DNA of 64,000 nt from Marinobacter sediminum (GTDB taxonomy: Bacteria > Pseudomonadota > Gammaproteobacteria > Pseudomonadales > Oleiphilaceae). Positions 18,551 through 29,550 of this stretch are shown one piece after another. Location: the NCBI RefSeq assembly GCF_023657445.1, contig NZ_JAGTWY010000001.1, positions 1,240,001 through 1,304,000 of the forward strand, given 5' to 3'. The translations under genes and the position numbers were made by a program. Numbering within the stretch: the stretch's first letter is position 1; every line of letters begins with the position of its first letter. Under the pieces are notes generated by a model. That model worked only from the letters and a program-made list of their open reading frames with translations, was not told the DNA's origin and searched no databases.

Positions 18551-19744
18551 ATGCAGGACTTTGATGCCATCCGTCCTTATTCGGACGAAGAAACCGGCCC
18601 GGCCATCCGTCGCCTGGTCAATGATCAGGAATTTCTGGATATGGTCGGCCGCTTTAAATCACCGACCCTTGCCCGGTGGGCTCCCGCAGTGCTGCGGGTG
18701 TTCGTCCGCCGCTGGCTGGCGAGCCATTTTGGCAAGTATCACCGGGTTGATGATCTACAGGCAGGGCTTTCCTCCTACGTTGGAGAACTGGTGGACCACA
18801 CCACAACCCGGGTGACGGCCAGTGGCCTGGAGAATCTTGATAAACACAGCGCCCATCTGTTCATTTCGAACCACCGGGATATCGTGTTCGACCCGATGGT
18901 GGTGAATTACCTGTTATTCCAGAACGGTTTTCATACCACCCGGATTGCGATTGGAGACAACCTTCTTTCCAATCGCGTGTTCGCCGAGATGATGAGGCTG
19001 AATAAGAGCTTTGTTGTAAGACGGAACATGACCAGTCCACGGGAAATGCGCGATGCGTACATCACGCTCTCTGCGTTCATCAATCACAGCATTGAGACCA
19101 ACCAAAGCATCTGGATCGCCCAGCGAGAGGGTCGGGCCAAAGACGGGCTGGACTTTACCGATCCTGCGATCATCAAGATGTTCTACATGAGCTGTAAAAA
19201 GAGCGGTTTGAGCTTCGCCGAAGCCATGAACCGTCTTCACATCGTGCCGGTGTCGATTGCCTATGAATACGACCCCTGCGATGTAGACAAGGCAAAGGAA
19301 CTGGAAACGCGCGCACGAACCGGTAGCTACACCAAGACTGAGGGTGAAGACACCGATCAGATAATGCGCGGGCTTACAGGTTTCAAGGGCCATGTGCACG
19401 TGCATTTCGGTGCACCTATCATGGATTGCCCTGAGACACCGAAAGAACTGTCTTCCCGCATCGACCGGGAAATGCACGCTAATTACCATCTGCATGCGTC
19501 TAACCTGGCCGCCCATCAGCTTCGGGGCATTCACCCGGAAGCACACTCCACGCCGGAACGGGTCAGTGATTCGGTAGTAACGGCAGAAACCTGGTCTCCT
19601 GCTGAACTGGAAGCAGCCGAAGCCGAGCTGGAACGGCGTTTGGATGGCTGTGATGCGGCAATCCGTCCCTATCTTCTCGACATGTATGCCAACCCGGTCA
19701 CTACTGCGCTGGAAGCCAATGACGACCAGCAGGTCACCGGCTGA
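18551..19744 (+). CDS. 1-acyl-sn-glycerol-3-phosphate acyltransferase-like protein
   Basis: The gene starts at the ATG at 18551 (MQDFDAIRPYSDEETGPAIR); the frame is open far upstream, but that part is antisense to recQ. The 397-residue product has a PlsC/LPLAT core: HLFISNHRDIVFDPM (acceptor box with NHR and Asp), IAIGDNLLSNRVFAEMMRLNKSFVVRR, IAQREGRAKDGLD (EGR block III-like) and LHIVPVSIAYEYDPCD (Pro-containing block IV). It should transfer acyl chains to a glycerolipid at the inner membrane. The HX4D spacing of the first box is altered, so the acceptor may differ from lysophosphatidate. Confidence 0.83.
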   Translation: MQDFDAIRPYSDEETGPAIRRLVNDQEFLDMVGRFKSPTLARWAPAVLRVFVRRWLASHFGKYHRVDDLQAGLSSYVGELVDHTTTRVTASGLENLDKHSAHLFISNHRDIVFDPMVVNYLLFQNGFHTTRIAIGDNLLSNRVFAEMMRLNKSFVVRRNMTSPREMRDAYITLSAFINHSIETNQSIWIAQREGRAKDGLDFTDPAIIKMFYMSCKKSGLSFAEAMNRLHIVPVSIAYEYDPCDVDKAKELETRARTGSYTKTEGEDTDQIMRGLTGFKGHVHVHFGAPIMDCPETPKELSSRIDREMHANYHLHASNLAAHQLRGIHPEAHSTPERVSDSVVTAETWSPAELEAAEAELERRLDGCDAAIRPYLLDMYANPVTTALEANDDQQVTG

Positions 19745-19783
19745 TGTCGGCAACATATTCACCGATTTATAGTGAGGTACTGA

Positions 19784-20443
19784 GTGCAGGATCTTGAGTA
19801 TATTGAACTGGAAACCGCCCCTGGCCCAACGGCCACAGTGATCTGGCTGCACGGCCTTGGTGCCAGCGGGCACGATTTTGAACCGGTGGTTCCCGAACTG
19901 GGTTTGCCAGAGGATGCCGCGGTACGATTTATTTTTCCGCATGCTCCGAATATGCCCGTTACGATCAACGGCGGTATGACAATGCCGGCCTGGTACGACA
20001 TTAAGGCCATGGACATTGATCGGATCGTGGACACCGATCAGTTAATGAGTTCCGCCGGGTCGGTTGGAAAGCTGGTAGACCGGGAAATAGAGCGTGGAGT
20101 GCCTGCAGAAAAAATCATCATTGCCGGATTTTCGCAGGGTGGGGCGGTTGCCTATGAACTGGGGCTGAGCTACCCGAAGCGTCTGGCCGGTGTTCTTGCC
20201 TTGTCCACCTATTTCGCAACGGCAAAAACGATTCAGGTCTCTGAGGCAAACGCCGAGATTCCCATCAGCATCTATCATGGCAGCTTTGACCCGGTCGTTC
20301 CGGAATCACTCGGTGTCCGGAGTGTGGAAACCCTCAAGGCGATGGGATTCAGCCCGACCTATCAGACCTTCCCCATGGAACACAGCGTGTGTCTTGAGGA
20401 AGTTCTGGATATCGGCCGCTTCATCCGTAAACACGTGCTCTAA
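19784..20443 (+). CDS. Carboxylesterase / phospholipase (dienelactone-hydrolase-like)
   Basis: A GTG start (MQDLEYIELETAPGP) preceded by GAGG gives 219 residues, typical of the Pseudomonas-type carboxylesterase family. The alpha/beta-hydrolase triad is visible: nucleophile in IIAGFSQGGAVAYELGL, Asp in YHGSFDPVVPESLG, His in FPMEHSVCLEEV. An early VIWLHGLGASGHDFEPVV provides the oxyanion hole. It cleaves short acyl esters in the cytoplasm, or deacylates proteins as APT1 homologues do. It overlaps the convergent glgP gene by 4 bp. Confidence 0.92.
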   Translation: MQDLEYIELETAPGPTATVIWLHGLGASGHDFEPVVPELGLPEDAAVRFIFPHAPNMPVTINGGMTMPAWYDIKAMDIDRIVDTDQLMSSAGSVGKLVDREIERGVPAEKIIIAGFSQGGAVAYELGLSYPKRLAGVLALSTYFATAKTIQVSEANAEIPISIYHGSFDPVVPESLGVRSVETLKAMGFSPTYQTFPMEHSVCLEEVLDIGRFIRKHVL

Positions 20444-22992
20444 ACCCAAAGCATGGCTCCCATCTCCAGTGGGTGGGAGAGTGAGTCGGAAAACGGGTAC
20501 ATTCGCAGCTTCAGTGTTTGCAAGCCAGGATACGGCGGAGGAATCCGGGCTGCGAAGACGGTTACTCCTTCGCGCTGCTCTACCTGCTCCAGCAGAAAAT
20601 GATCCGGGCCGGACGACTCATGGCTTCCGGTACATTCCGGATTAACCAGACACTCGACTCTCACATCATCGGCCGTTAAGCCATTGAGTTCAGCTTCCAC
20701 CCGCAGTTCGACGGTTTCATCAAAAGAGCAACGACTCTCAACGCAACCCTGGACTCTGAGCGAGACACCGGGCCATGCCTCACGGATCCGCTGCTTCCAT
20801 CCGGCCAATTCAGAAGCCACTGCACCATCTTGCGCAACCATTTTTTTACCCTGGTCAGAGGCAGGGCGGTAATAGCGCTCTACGTAGTCCATCACCATTC
20901 GCTGGGCGTTGAACCGGGGCATAATCGACTTCATGGAATTTTTGGACCGCTCTACCCAACCCTTCGAGTATCCCTGTGATGCCCGGTCGTAATAAAGCGG
21001 TACGATCTCGAATTCCAGCAGGTCCAATAGATCTCGGGCTTCTTCCTCATTGCGAAATTCCGGGTCCAGACCGGTGTCCCGGGGAGTAATCGCCCAGCCG
21101 TTCTGACCGTCATAGCCTTCGCCCCACCAGCCGTCCAGTACGCTGAGATTAAGCGCACCGTTGATAGCTGCTTTCTCTCCCGATGTGCCGCTGGCTTCCT
21201 TCGGATATTCCGGGGTGTTCAGCCAGACATCGACACCACTCACCAATCTTCGGGCCATGGCCTGGTCGTAATCTTCCAGAAGAATGATGTGGCCGATCAG
21301 GGCGGGGTGCATGGAAAGGTCATGAATCACCTTGATCAGGTGTTGTCCGGGATCGTCCTTCGGATGGGCTTTGCCTGCAAAGACCAGTACCACTGGCCGC
21401 TCCGGATCTGTCAGAATGCGCTCAAGCCGCTCAAGGTCCGAAAATATCAGCGTGGCCCGCTTGTATGTCGCAAAGCGCCTGGCGAAGCCTATTACCAGTG
21501 TGTCCTTGTCCGGCGAGACAAGTTGACGTGTCATGCGATCGGTTACTGAATGCCCCGTACCATTGCGGGCATGCTGATACCCGAGCCTCTCGACAACGTA
21601 CTCTCCCATTTGTTGCTTAAGGGCCTTGTGCACACTCCAGTAGTGATAATCAGGAATGCCGTCGACAAAACTCCAGAATTCCGGATTACGCAGTTCGCTC
21701 TTCCAGGCGGGCGTCTGTATATCAAACAGGCTGGACCATTCGGGGGCAAGAAACGTTGGCACGTGAACACCGTTGGTTATGTACCCGATAGGATTCTCGT
21801 CGGCCGGAATCTGGGGCCAGATATCGCCTTCCATAACAGATGCCACAGTGCCGTGGATACGACTGACACCATTGTGGAACCGTGAGCCCCGGAGACCAAG
21901 GCTGGTCATATTAAACGTATCACCTTCGGTTTTTGAGCCAAGCCCGAACACCTTTGCAAAATCCAGCCCCGACTCTTCCAGATAGGTCCCTAGTGCATGG
22001 TTCATCAGTTCCCTGGTGAAGACATCGTGCCCGGCCGGCACCGGTGTGTGTGTCGTGAATAGCGTGGCTGCGGCAACGGCTTCCAGGGCGGACTCAAAGT
22101 CCAGCCCACCGGCCATGGCCTGGCGACACCGCTCCAGTATCTGGAAGGCGGCGTGCCCCTCATTGATATGCCATACCGTCGGCTTAAGGTTGAGCGCCTC
22201 AAGCACGCGGGTACCCCCGATCCCCAGTAACATTTCCTGGCTGATACGGGTTGATTCGTCGCCGCCATAGAGCTGTAACGTGAGCTCCTGGTCTTCGTGG
22301 CTGTTTTCGTCGGTATGGGTATCCAAAAGGTATAGCCGGATATGACCCACCCGGGCTTCCCAGACGCGCGCTACCACTGAACGTCCGGGGAAGGGCACAG
22401 AGACCTTCAGGAGTTCGCCGTCCTTTTCCACTGGAGTGATCGGTAATTCATCGCTGGCATGAGACTTGTACCTGGCAACCTGGTGCCCCTTCGGATCAAT
22501 GCTCTGGATGAAATAGCCCTGCTGGTACAACAACCCGACGGCGACAAAGGGAAGCCCCAGATCGCTGGCTGCCTTGCAGTGATCCCCTGCCAGAATGCCG
22601 AGCCCGCCGGAGTAGATCGGGAAGCTTTCATGAAAGCCGAATTCGGCACAGAAATAGGCAACCAAAGAGGTTTCCGGGTCCAGCCTTTCGGCCACTTCGG
22701 GACCTGGTTCGGACTCGAGATATGCATCGTAACTGCCCAGAACTCTTCGATATTCTGATAAGAACGCGCGATCCTCGGAAGCTTCGTCCAGACGTTCCTG
22801 AGCCACTCGCCGGAGAAAGAGCTTGGGATTGTGCTCCACCTTTTGCCATAGGGGCAGGTCAATTCGCGCGAACAGGCCTCGCACGCCATGGTTCCAGCTA
22901 TAGAAAAGGTCGTTGGCCAGTTCGTCGAGTCGTTCCAGAGCTTCCGGGATACTCGGACTCGCTTCGAGCCGGAAATGGGTAACTTTATGCAT
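20440..22992 (-). CDS. glgP: Alpha-glucan (glycogen) phosphorylase, first copy
   Basis: An 850-residue phosphorylase of the shorter bacterial type with the DUF3417 N-terminal region (LDELANDLFYSWNHGVRGLF). Landmarks: AYFCAEFGFHESFPIYSGGLGILAGDH, WHINEGHAAF, NGVHVPTFLAPEW, GFARRFATYKRATL and the pyridoxal-phosphate lysine in ASGTSGEKAAINGALNLSVLDGWW. It releases glucose 1-phosphate from glycogen. A strong ribosome site (AGGAGG) precedes the ATG. It is the last gene of glgB-glgA-glgP, 32 bp after glgA. Confidence 0.94.
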   Translation of the reverse strand: MHKVTHFRLEASPSIPEALERLDELANDLFYSWNHGVRGLFARIDLPLWQKVEHNPKLFLRRVAQERLDEASEDRAFLSEYRRVLGSYDAYLESEPGPEVAERLDPETSLVAYFCAEFGFHESFPIYSGGLGILAGDHCKAASDLGLPFVAVGLLYQQGYFIQSIDPKGHQVARYKSHASDELPITPVEKDGELLKVSVPFPGRSVVARVWEARVGHIRLYLLDTHTDENSHEDQELTLQLYGGDESTRISQEMLLGIGGTRVLEALNLKPTVWHINEGHAAFQILERCRQAMAGGLDFESALEAVAAATLFTTHTPVPAGHDVFTRELMNHALGTYLEESGLDFAKVFGLGSKTEGDTFNMTSLGLRGSRFHNGVSRIHGTVASVMEGDIWPQIPADENPIGYITNGVHVPTFLAPEWSSLFDIQTPAWKSELRNPEFWSFVDGIPDYHYWSVHKALKQQMGEYVVERLGYQHARNGTGHSVTDRMTRQLVSPDKDTLVIGFARRFATYKRATLIFSDLERLERILTDPERPVVLVFAGKAHPKDDPGQHLIKVIHDLSMHPALIGHIILLEDYDQAMARRLVSGVDVWLNTPEYPKEASGTSGEKAAINGALNLSVLDGWWGEGYDGQNGWAITPRDTGLDPEFRNEEEARDLLDLLEFEIVPLYYDRASQGYSKGWVERSKNSMKSIMPRFNAQRMVMDYVERYYRPASDQGKKMVAQDGAVASELAGWKQRIREAWPGVSLRVQGCVESRCSFDETVELRVEAELNGLTADDVRVECLVNPECTGSHESSGPDHFLLEQVEQREGVTVFAARIPPPYPGLQTLKLRMYPFSDSLSHPLEMGAMLWV

Positions 22993-23024
22993 GTTGGTTG
23001 CCTCCTTTTGGGCAAACGCTCACA

Positions 23025-24488
23025 TCAAGCCTGCAAAGACGGTTGTCGTTGGGCCAATATCTCTTGATAAAGCTCCCCATAGTGCCTGGCACTCTGCTTC
23101 CAGGAGTAGTCGGCGGACATGCCATTGGCTTGAAGCCGACGCCAGGTCTTCCTGCTTTTGAAGCAGTCCAGAGCACGTTCGATGGCTTCCAGGAAGCTGG
23201 CAGCATCGGGGTCACGGAAGGAGAATCCGTTGGCCGCGTTCATCCCTGCCTCTGACGGGTCAAAGACGGTATCTTTCAGACCACCTACAGCATGGACCAC
23301 CGGAATCGTGCCGTAACGGAGACTGTACATCTGGTTTAGGCCGCAGGGCTCAAACCGTGAAGGCATCAGGAACAAATCGCTCCCGGCCGTGATGCGGTGT
23401 GCGAGTGACTCGTTATAGCCAAGGGTTAGTGAGACCTGCTCCGGCCATCCCCGGGCCAGGCGTTTCAGTGGTTCCTCATACCGGGCCTCTCCGGAGCCGA
23501 GCAAGGCAAACTGGCAACCGCGTTCCAGTAGCGGTGGCATCACATCAAGCAGCCAGTCCAGACCCTTTTGTTCAACCAGTCGCCCTATAAATCCCAGCAC
23601 CGGTGCACCGTTCACTTCCAGCCCCAGCTCCTGCTGAAGCCTGGTTCGGCACTGAACCTTACTTTTAAGGTGATCTTTTCCATAGTGGAATTCCAGATGT
23701 TCGTCGTCTTCCGGATTCCATTGGCGGGTATCAATGCCGTTGAGAATACCGGAAAGCCGGGCCTGCCGGTGGCGAAGCAATCCATCAAGGCCATAGCCGA
23801 ATTCGGGGCTCTGGATTTCCCTTGCGTATCCGGGACTGACCGTGGTTATTTGGTCACTGAACACAAGGCCGCCCTTGATAAACGATAGCTGACCGTGGAA
23901 TTCCAGCTCCTCAAGTCGCCAGAGTGAATCCGGAAGACCAAGCGCCCGAAACATGTCCCATGAAAACAGACCCTGATAGGCAAGGTTGTGAATGGTAAAT
24001 ACGGTTCCGGGGCGATTATGGCAGGAGTTGAGGAGAGCGGGTATCAGACCGCTTTGCCAGTCATTGCAGTGAACAATATCGGGCACCCAGCTCAGGCCCG
24101 CTCTTCCCATTGCCATCATGACGCCTACCCGGGCAAAAAGATGAAAGCGATGGGCGTTATCCCACCAGTCTTCACCCTCGTCGTTCTGGTAGGGATTGCC
24201 TGGCCGGTCAAACAGGGGGGCGCAATCAACCAGCCACAGTGTAACCGCAGTACCCGGAAGTCGGGTGCGCCAGAGGCTGACGTCGTACTGGCCAATGCTG
24301 AATCGTGCTTTACGCCTTGAACCTGCCTTGCGAGCTGCCGCAATAGCGGAAGGGTAGCCCGGCAGGAGAATGTGTACATCGTATCCGCTTCGACAAAGAG
24401 CCTCGGGCAAACTTCCCGATACATCGGCCAGCCCGCCGGTTTTCACCACAGGATAGACCTCGCTGGTCGCAAACAGCACCCGATTCAT
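23025..24488 (-). CDS. glgA: Glycogen synthase
   Basis: Start at [20 protein letters not shown] (24488), giving 487 residues, the normal GlgA length; the frame is open to 24560 inside glgB. It is a GT5 enzyme: [16 protein letters not shown] binds ADP-glucose, [17 protein letters not shown] and [16 protein letters not shown] follow, and the C-terminal half has [45 protein letters not shown]. It extends alpha-1,4-glucan chains from ADP-glucose. The ATG overlaps the glgB stop (ATGA). Confidence 0.96.
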   Translation of the reverse strand: MNRVLFATSEVYPVVKTGGLADVSGSLPEALCRSGYDVHILLPGYPSAIAAARKAGSRRKARFSIGQYDVSLWRTRLPGTAVTLWLVDCAPLFDRPGNPYQNDEGEDWWDNAHRFHLFARVGVMMAMGRAGLSWVPDIVHCNDWQSGLIPALLNSCHNRPGTVFTIHNLAYQGLFSWDMFRALGLPDSLWRLEELEFHGQLSFIKGGLVFSDQITTVSPGYAREIQSPEFGYGLDGLLRHRQARLSGILNGIDTRQWNPEDDEHLEFHYGKDHLKSKVQCRTRLQQELGLEVNGAPVLGFIGRLVEQKGLDWLLDVMPPLLERGCQFALLGSGEARYEEPLKRLARGWPEQVSLTLGYNESLAHRITAGSDLFLMPSRFEPCGLNQMYSLRYGTIPVVHAVGGLKDTVFDPSEAGMNAANGFSFRDPDAASFLEAIERALDCFKSRKTWRRLQANGMSADYSWKQSARHYGELYQEILAQRQPSLQA

Positions 24489-26380
24489 GATGCTGGCCTC
24501 AGAACGACGGCTCCGAGGGGCGGCAAGGTAAGCTGCAGTGACCAGTTCCGCTGCATCCAAGGCTTATCGTCTGCGACCATGGGAAACGGGTTTCCCACGT
24601 TACTTCCGCCATAGTATTCGGAGTCTGAATTGATGACTTCTCGCCAGGCGCCCGCCTGCGGCACTCCGATGCGGTAGTGGTAACGGGGGATCGGGGTGAA
24701 ATTGACCACAACAAGAGTCAATTCACCGTTGGCGGTACGCAGGTAACTGATGACCGACTGCGGCGAATCATGGCAGTCGATCCATTCGAAGCTCCCGGGC
24801 GTGAAGTCCTTGCCGTGAAGCGAGACTTCATGGCGGTAAAGAACATTGAGATCCTGCACCAGCTTTTTCAGCCCCTGATGCTCAGGTTGCGCGAGCAACC
24901 CCCAGTCCAATTCCCTCGACTCACTCCACTCCCGGCTCTGGCCGAATTCGCCGCCCATGAACAGGAGCTTGGCACCGGGATAGGTAAACATGTACGTGAA
25001 GAGTAACCGCAGTGTAGCCCGCCGTTGCCACTCATCTCCGGGCATTTTGTTGATCAGGCTGCCCTTGCCGTGAACAACTTCATCATGGGAGAGGGGAAGC
25101 ATGAAATTTTCCGAGAAGGCATAAAGCAGGCCGAAGGTGAGCTTGTCATGATGATATTGCCGGTATACCGGGTCCTGTTCCAGGTAGTCCAGGGTGTCGT
25201 GCATCCAGCCCATGTTCCATTTCAGGTTGAACCCGAGCCCGCCAATTTCCTGGGGCCGGGTGACCGCAGGCCAGGACGTGGATTCTTCAGCGATGACCAG
25301 GGTTCCCGGGAAGCGCTGCTGACAAACCCGGTTCAATTCCCGTAAAAACTCGATCGCTTCGAGGTTTTCATGTCCGCCATGAATATTTGGCAGCCATTCG
25401 CCTTCTTCCCGGGAGTAGTTGAGGTAAAGCATTGATGCGACTGCGTCTACCCGCAAGCCATCTATGTGGAAGGCGTCCAGCCAGAACAGCGCGCTTCCGA
25501 TCAGAAAATTACGAACCTCGTGACGGCCGTAGTTATAGATCAGTGTGCCCCAGTCCTTGTGTTCGCCTTTTCGGGGATCTTCATGCTCGTACAGTGCGGT
25601 GCCATCGAACCGGGCGAGGGCATGATTATCGGTCGGGAAATGGCCCGGCACCCAATCCAGAATCACACCAATGTTGTGTCGGTGGCACTGATCCACCAGA
25701 TACCGTAAATCGTCCGGAGTGCCAAAACGGCTGGTGGGGGCATAGTAACCGGTGGTCTGGTAGCCCCAGGATTCATCCAGCGGGTGTTCTGTCACCGGCA
25801 ACAATTCAATGTGGGTGAAACCCATTTCAAGTACATAAGGCACCAGCTGATCTGCCAGCTCCCTGTACGTCAGCCAGCGGCCGGAGCCATGGTGTCGCCA
25901 CGATGCGGCGTGCACTTCATAGACCGAAACAGGCGCTTCCTGCCAGTTCCAGTGTCCCCGGCTAGAGAGCCAGTCACCGTCGCCCCATCCGAAACAGCCC
26001 CTTTCCGTCACCACGGCGGCGGTGGCGGGTCGGAGCTCAAACCCCTGGCCGTAGGGGTCGGTTTTAAGAAGTTGCCGGCCCGTGCTGGTGGTAATTGAGA
26101 ATTTGTACAACGCCCCGACGACGACATCCGGAATGAAAAGAGACCAGACACCGGTGCCTTCATGGAGCGTCATGGGATGGCTGGAAGTGCTCCAGTCGTT
26201 GAAGTCACCTGTCACGCTCACCGCTTTGGCACTTGGCGCCCAGACTGCAAAACGTACCCCTTCGGTTCCTTTGTTTTTACAAATGTGGGCACCAAGCACA
26301 TTGTAGATGTGCCAGTGGCGGCCTTCGTTAAACAGATGCAGATCAAAGTCGCTCAGGGTAGGGCTTTCCATAGACCACAC
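24485..26380 (-). CDS. glgB: 1,4-alpha-glucan branching enzyme
   Basis: A GH13 branching enzyme of 631 residues from a GTG at 26380 with AGGA upstream; the ATG at 26371 is the alternative. An N-terminal CBM48 ([23 protein letters not shown]) is followed by the catalytic domain: [33 protein letters not shown] (nucleophile Asp), [13 protein letters not shown] (acid/base Glu), [16 protein letters not shown] (third Asp). It lacks the extra N-terminal domain of E. coli GlgB. First gene of the minus-strand glycogen operon, divergent from glgC. Confidence 0.96.
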   Translation of the reverse strand: MWSMESPTLSDFDLHLFNEGRHWHIYNVLGAHICKNKGTEGVRFAVWAPSAKAVSVTGDFNDWSTSSHPMTLHEGTGVWSLFIPDVVVGALYKFSITTSTGRQLLKTDPYGQGFELRPATAAVVTERGCFGWGDGDWLSSRGHWNWQEAPVSVYEVHAASWRHHGSGRWLTYRELADQLVPYVLEMGFTHIELLPVTEHPLDESWGYQTTGYYAPTSRFGTPDDLRYLVDQCHRHNIGVILDWVPGHFPTDNHALARFDGTALYEHEDPRKGEHKDWGTLIYNYGRHEVRNFLIGSALFWLDAFHIDGLRVDAVASMLYLNYSREEGEWLPNIHGGHENLEAIEFLRELNRVCQQRFPGTLVIAEESTSWPAVTRPQEIGGLGFNLKWNMGWMHDTLDYLEQDPVYRQYHHDKLTFGLLYAFSENFMLPLSHDEVVHGKGSLINKMPGDEWQRRATLRLLFTYMFTYPGAKLLFMGGEFGQSREWSESRELDWGLLAQPEHQGLKKLVQDLNVLYRHEVSLHGKDFTPGSFEWIDCHDSPQSVISYLRTANGELTLVVVNFTPIPRYHYRIGVPQAGAWREVINSDSEYYGGSNVGNPFPMVADDKPWMQRNWSLQLTLPPLGAVVLRPAS

Positions 26381-26507
26381 TCATTCCTGAAAAGGGGAGT
26401 TTCATTGGACGCCATGTGCGTTGGTCAAAAAATGACTCACAACAATTTTACGCCATAATTCCATGATACTGTTCTAATATTATTGCGTTAGTCAAAAACA
26501 AGTCGAA

Positions 26508-26535
26508 CTCCGGTGTCTGAGCGCTGACACCGGAG
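26508..26535 (+). promoter_or_regulatory. Perfect 10-bp hairpin in the glgC leader
   Basis: CTCCGGTGTC and GACACCGGAG flank an 8-base loop, ending 32 bases before the glgC ATG. There is no following U-run, so it is not an ordinary terminator. It could be an mRNA structure controlling stability or translation of glgC, or an inverted-repeat operator in DNA. A TAATAT that could serve as a -10 element lies at 26475-26480. Confidence 0.5.
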
Positions 26536-26567
26536 CAGAAGACCTTTGGGTTTTCAGGGAAGCTACT

Positions 26568-27833
26568 ATGCAAACGACCAAGCGTTACGTCAGTCGTCTC
26601 ACACGACAAACCCTGGCACTGGTTCTTGCCGGAGGGCGCGGATCCCGCCTTCACGACCTCACCAAATGGCGAGCCAAACCTGCCGTTCCCTTCGGCGGCA
26701 AGTTCCGTATCATCGATTTTCCGCTCTCCAACTGCATCAACTCGGGTATTGGTCAGGTTGGCGTAATTACCCAGTACAAATCCCATTCCCTGATACGGCA
26801 TATTCAACGCGGCTGGGGGTTTCTGCGAGGTGAGCTGGACGAATTCGTAGAGCTTCTGCCGGCTCAGCAACGCATTGAAACGTCGTGGTACGAGGGCACC
26901 GCGGATGCGGTACTCCAGAATCTCGATATCATTCGCAGTCACATGCCCGAGTATGTGCTTATCCTCGCTGGCGACCATATCTACAAGATGGATTACGGCA
27001 CCATGCTCGCTGCCCATGTGGAAAATGGCGCCGATATTACCGTGGGCTGCATCGAGGTGCCCCTTGAGCAGGCATCGGAGTTTGGCGTGATGTCGGTTGA
27101 TGACGATCTCCAGATCACCGAGTTTGTCGAAAAGCCCGCCAGGCCGAAGGCCATGCCGGGGTCGTCCGGGACGGCACTGGCATCGATGGGCATCTACGTT
27201 TTCAGTACTCAGGTGTTGTTCGAAGAGTTAACCCGTGATCATGAAATGGTCGGGGCTTCGTCCCACGATTTCGGCAAGGACATCATCCCCTCGGTAATAG
27301 GCAGGCTCCGGGTTATGGCGTTCCCGTTCCGTGATCCCGTGCAGAATAAAGTCGCCTACTGGCGTGATGTCGGTACTGTGGATGCTCTGTGGCAGGCGAA
27401 CCTGGAGCTCATTGGCATCAGTCCCGAACTCAACATGTACGACTCGCAATGGCCAATCTGGACCTACCAGGAACAGCTACCCCCTGCCAAATTCATCTTT
27501 GACGATGAGAATCGTCGGGGCACTGCGGTGGACTCGATGGTGGCGGGCGGCTGTATTGTGTCCGGAGCTCTGGTCCGGCATTCGCTGCTCTTTTCCCAGG
27601 TGCGAATCCATTCATTCAGTGATGTCGAGGATTCCGTTATTTTCCCGGACGTGGAAATCGGCCGGCACTGTCGCATTCGAAAAGCACTCATCGACCGGGG
27701 ATGTCGTATTCCCGACGGCTCCCGCATCGGCTTTGATGAAGCGGAAGACCGAAAGCGCTTTCATGTTTCCCCCAAAGGCGTGGTTCTTATAACCCCCGAG
27801 ATGCTCGGGCAGGATTATCCTCATGGCCTCTGA
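26568..27833 (+). CDS. glgC: Glucose-1-phosphate adenylyltransferase
   Basis: A 421-residue ADP-glucose pyrophosphorylase. The N-terminal nucleotidyltransferase signature is [20 protein letters not shown], followed by [37 protein letters not shown], and [15 protein letters not shown]; the C-terminal left-handed beta-helix ends with [20 protein letters not shown]. It makes ADP-glucose, the committed step of glycogen synthesis, and is normally regulated allosterically by glycolytic intermediates. It leads the plus-strand arm of the locus, and its end overlaps the GH57 gene by 11 bp. Confidence 0.96.
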   Translation: MQTTKRYVSRLTRQTLALVLAGGRGSRLHDLTKWRAKPAVPFGGKFRIIDFPLSNCINSGIGQVGVITQYKSHSLIRHIQRGWGFLRGELDEFVELLPAQQRIETSWYEGTADAVLQNLDIIRSHMPEYVLILAGDHIYKMDYGTMLAAHVENGADITVGCIEVPLEQASEFGVMSVDDDLQITEFVEKPARPKAMPGSSGTALASMGIYVFSTQVLFEELTRDHEMVGASSHDFGKDIIPSVIGRLRVMAFPFRDPVQNKVAYWRDVGTVDALWQANLELIGISPELNMYDSQWPIWTYQEQLPPAKFIFDDENRRGTAVDSMVAGGCIVSGALVRHSLLFSQVRIHSFSDVEDSVIFPDVEIGRHCRIRKALIDRGCRIPDGSRIGFDEAEDRKRFHVSPKGVVLITPEMLGQDYPHGL

Positions 27834-29550
27834 CTCCAGAACACCCGTGGTCCTGTGCTGGCATATGCACCAGCCTGGTTACCAGGACCTCAGCAATGGC
27901 CAGTTTCTGTTTCCCTGGGTTTATCTCCATGCCATCAAGGACTACAGCGACATGGCGGCCCACCTTGAGGCCCACCCGAACGCCCGAACGGTCGTAAATT
28001 TTGCGCCAATACTCCTCGAGCAGATCGAAACCTACCTCATTCAGATTGAACGCTGGCGCCACGGCGCGGGACAGATCGGAGATCCATTACTGGCAGCGCT
28101 CGTCGCAGAGACTCTGCCCGAGGCCGGAACGCCGCTCTTTCAGGATCTGGTGGAAAAATGCCTGCGCGCCAACCGGGATCGGATCATCCGCCGGTTCCCG
28201 GCCTATCAAAGGCTTGCCGAACTGGCGGATTTCTATAAAGAAAAGCCGGAAATGCAGCGTTATGTGTCCCCCATGTTCCTGGCGGATTTGCTGGTGTGGT
28301 ATCACCTGGGATGGATGGGCGAAACCATCCGGCAGGAGAACCATTGCGTTCGAAGCCTTCAGGAAAAAGGCTACGGGTTTTCACAGGATGATCGGAACGC
28401 ACTTCTGAATGTCATTTCCGAGGTCCTCGCCAGCATCGGTCCGAGGTATCGCCATCTCGCCGAGAAAGGCCAGGTCGAGCTTTCAGTCAGCCCCTATACC
28501 CACAGCATGCTGCCATTGCTGATTGATCTGGCGTCAGCGCGTGAGGCCATGCCGGATATTACACTGCCTCAACACGATCATTATCCCGGGGGCGAACTCC
28601 GGGTCAGTTGGCAGCTCCAGCAGGCGAAGATCGTATTCCAGCGATTTTTTGGCCTCGAACCAACAGGTTGCTGGGCATCCGAGGGTGGGCTCAGCCAGGA
28701 AACCCTCGGATTTCTGGACCAGCATGGTTTCCGCTGGACAGCCAGCGGCGACTCGGTGATTCACAACAGTATCAACCGGGCCCGGGAACTTGACAGTTCT
28801 GCTCCAGATTCCGACACCCATCGGCCGTTCAATTTTGGTGATTCCCCGATTACCGTTTTTTTTCGGGACGACGGGCTGTCCGATCTGATCGGGTTTACCT
28901 ATGCAAGCTGGCATGCATCAGACGCAGTGGGGGACCTTGTTCATCACATGGAGAACATTGCCGCTCATGGCAAGCGGGGATCCAAACCCGTGATCTCCAT
29001 CATTCTGGATGGTGAGAACGCCTGGGAGTATTACCCCGAGAACGGCTTTCATTTTCTGGATGAACTCTATGGCATGCTGGAAGATCATCCACACCTGAGA
29101 CTGACCACATACCGCGAACTGATCGCCGAGCCGGTCTGTCAACCGGTTCAACTGCCTCACCTTGTTGCCGGCAGCTGGATTTATGGCACGTTTTCCACCT
29201 GGATAGGTGACCCAGACAAGAACCGGGCGTGGGATCTTCTGTGCGAAGCAAAGTTGCATTACGACCGGATGATGGACAATGGCAACCTTAATGCCGATCA
29301 GAAGCAGGCCGCCCGGCGTCAGTTAGCTATCTGTGAGGGGTCGGACTGGTTCTGGTGGTTCGGGGACTATAATCCCGAACAGATCGTCAGTGACTTTGAG
29401 CATCTCTACCGTCGGCACCTGGTGAATCTCTATGATCTCATCGGATTCCCCCCGCCAGCCTCTGTATTCCATCGGTTGAGCCAGGGCAGCGGAGAGCCGA
29501 CGCACGGTGGTGCCATGCGGCCAGGGCATGACCAGGATGCTCAGGCATGA
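27823..29550 (+). CDS. GH57 family alpha-glucan hydrolase/transferase
   Basis: A 575-residue GH57 protein. Conserved regions: [15 protein letters not shown] (region 1, HMHQP), [15 protein letters not shown] (catalytic Glu region), and [20 protein letters not shown] (catalytic Asp region). GH57 enzymes hydrolyse or transfer alpha-1,4 or alpha-1,6 glucan bonds; this glgC-linked type is often annotated as alpha-amylase. No signal peptide, so it acts in the cytoplasm on glycogen. It may replace the debranching enzyme GlgX, which is not seen in this locus. It overlaps glgC upstream and malQ downstream (ATGA), implying coupled translation. Confidence 0.9.
   Translation: MASDSRTPVVLCWHMHQPGYQDLSNGQFLFPWVYLHAIKDYSDMAAHLEAHPNARTVVNFAPILLEQIETYLIQIERWRHGAGQIGDPLLAALVAETLPEAGTPLFQDLVEKCLRANRDRIIRRFPAYQRLAELADFYKEKPEMQRYVSPMFLADLLVWYHLGWMGETIRQENHCVRSLQEKGYGFSQDDRNALLNVISEVLASIGPRYRHLAEKGQVELSVSPYTHSMLPLLIDLASAREAMPDITLPQHDHYPGGELRVSWQLQQAKIVFQRFFGLEPTGCWASEGGLSQETLGFLDQHGFRWTASGDSVIHNSINRARELDSSAPDSDTHRPFNFGDSPITVFFRDDGLSDLIGFTYASWHASDAVGDLVHHMENIAAHGKRGSKPVISIILDGENAWEYYPENGFHFLDELYGMLEDHPHLRLTTYRELIAEPVCQPVQLPHLVAGSWIYGTFSTWIGDPDKNRAWDLLCEAKLHYDRMMDNGNLNADQKQAARRQLAICEGSDWFWWFGDYNPEQIVSDFEHLYRRHLVNLYDLIGFPPPASVFHRLSQGSGEPTHGGAMRPGHDQDAQA

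Noticed and set aside
18914..19942. A 342-codon minus-strand frame over the acyltransferase
   Set aside because: Shadow frame crossing two real plus-strand genes, no motif.
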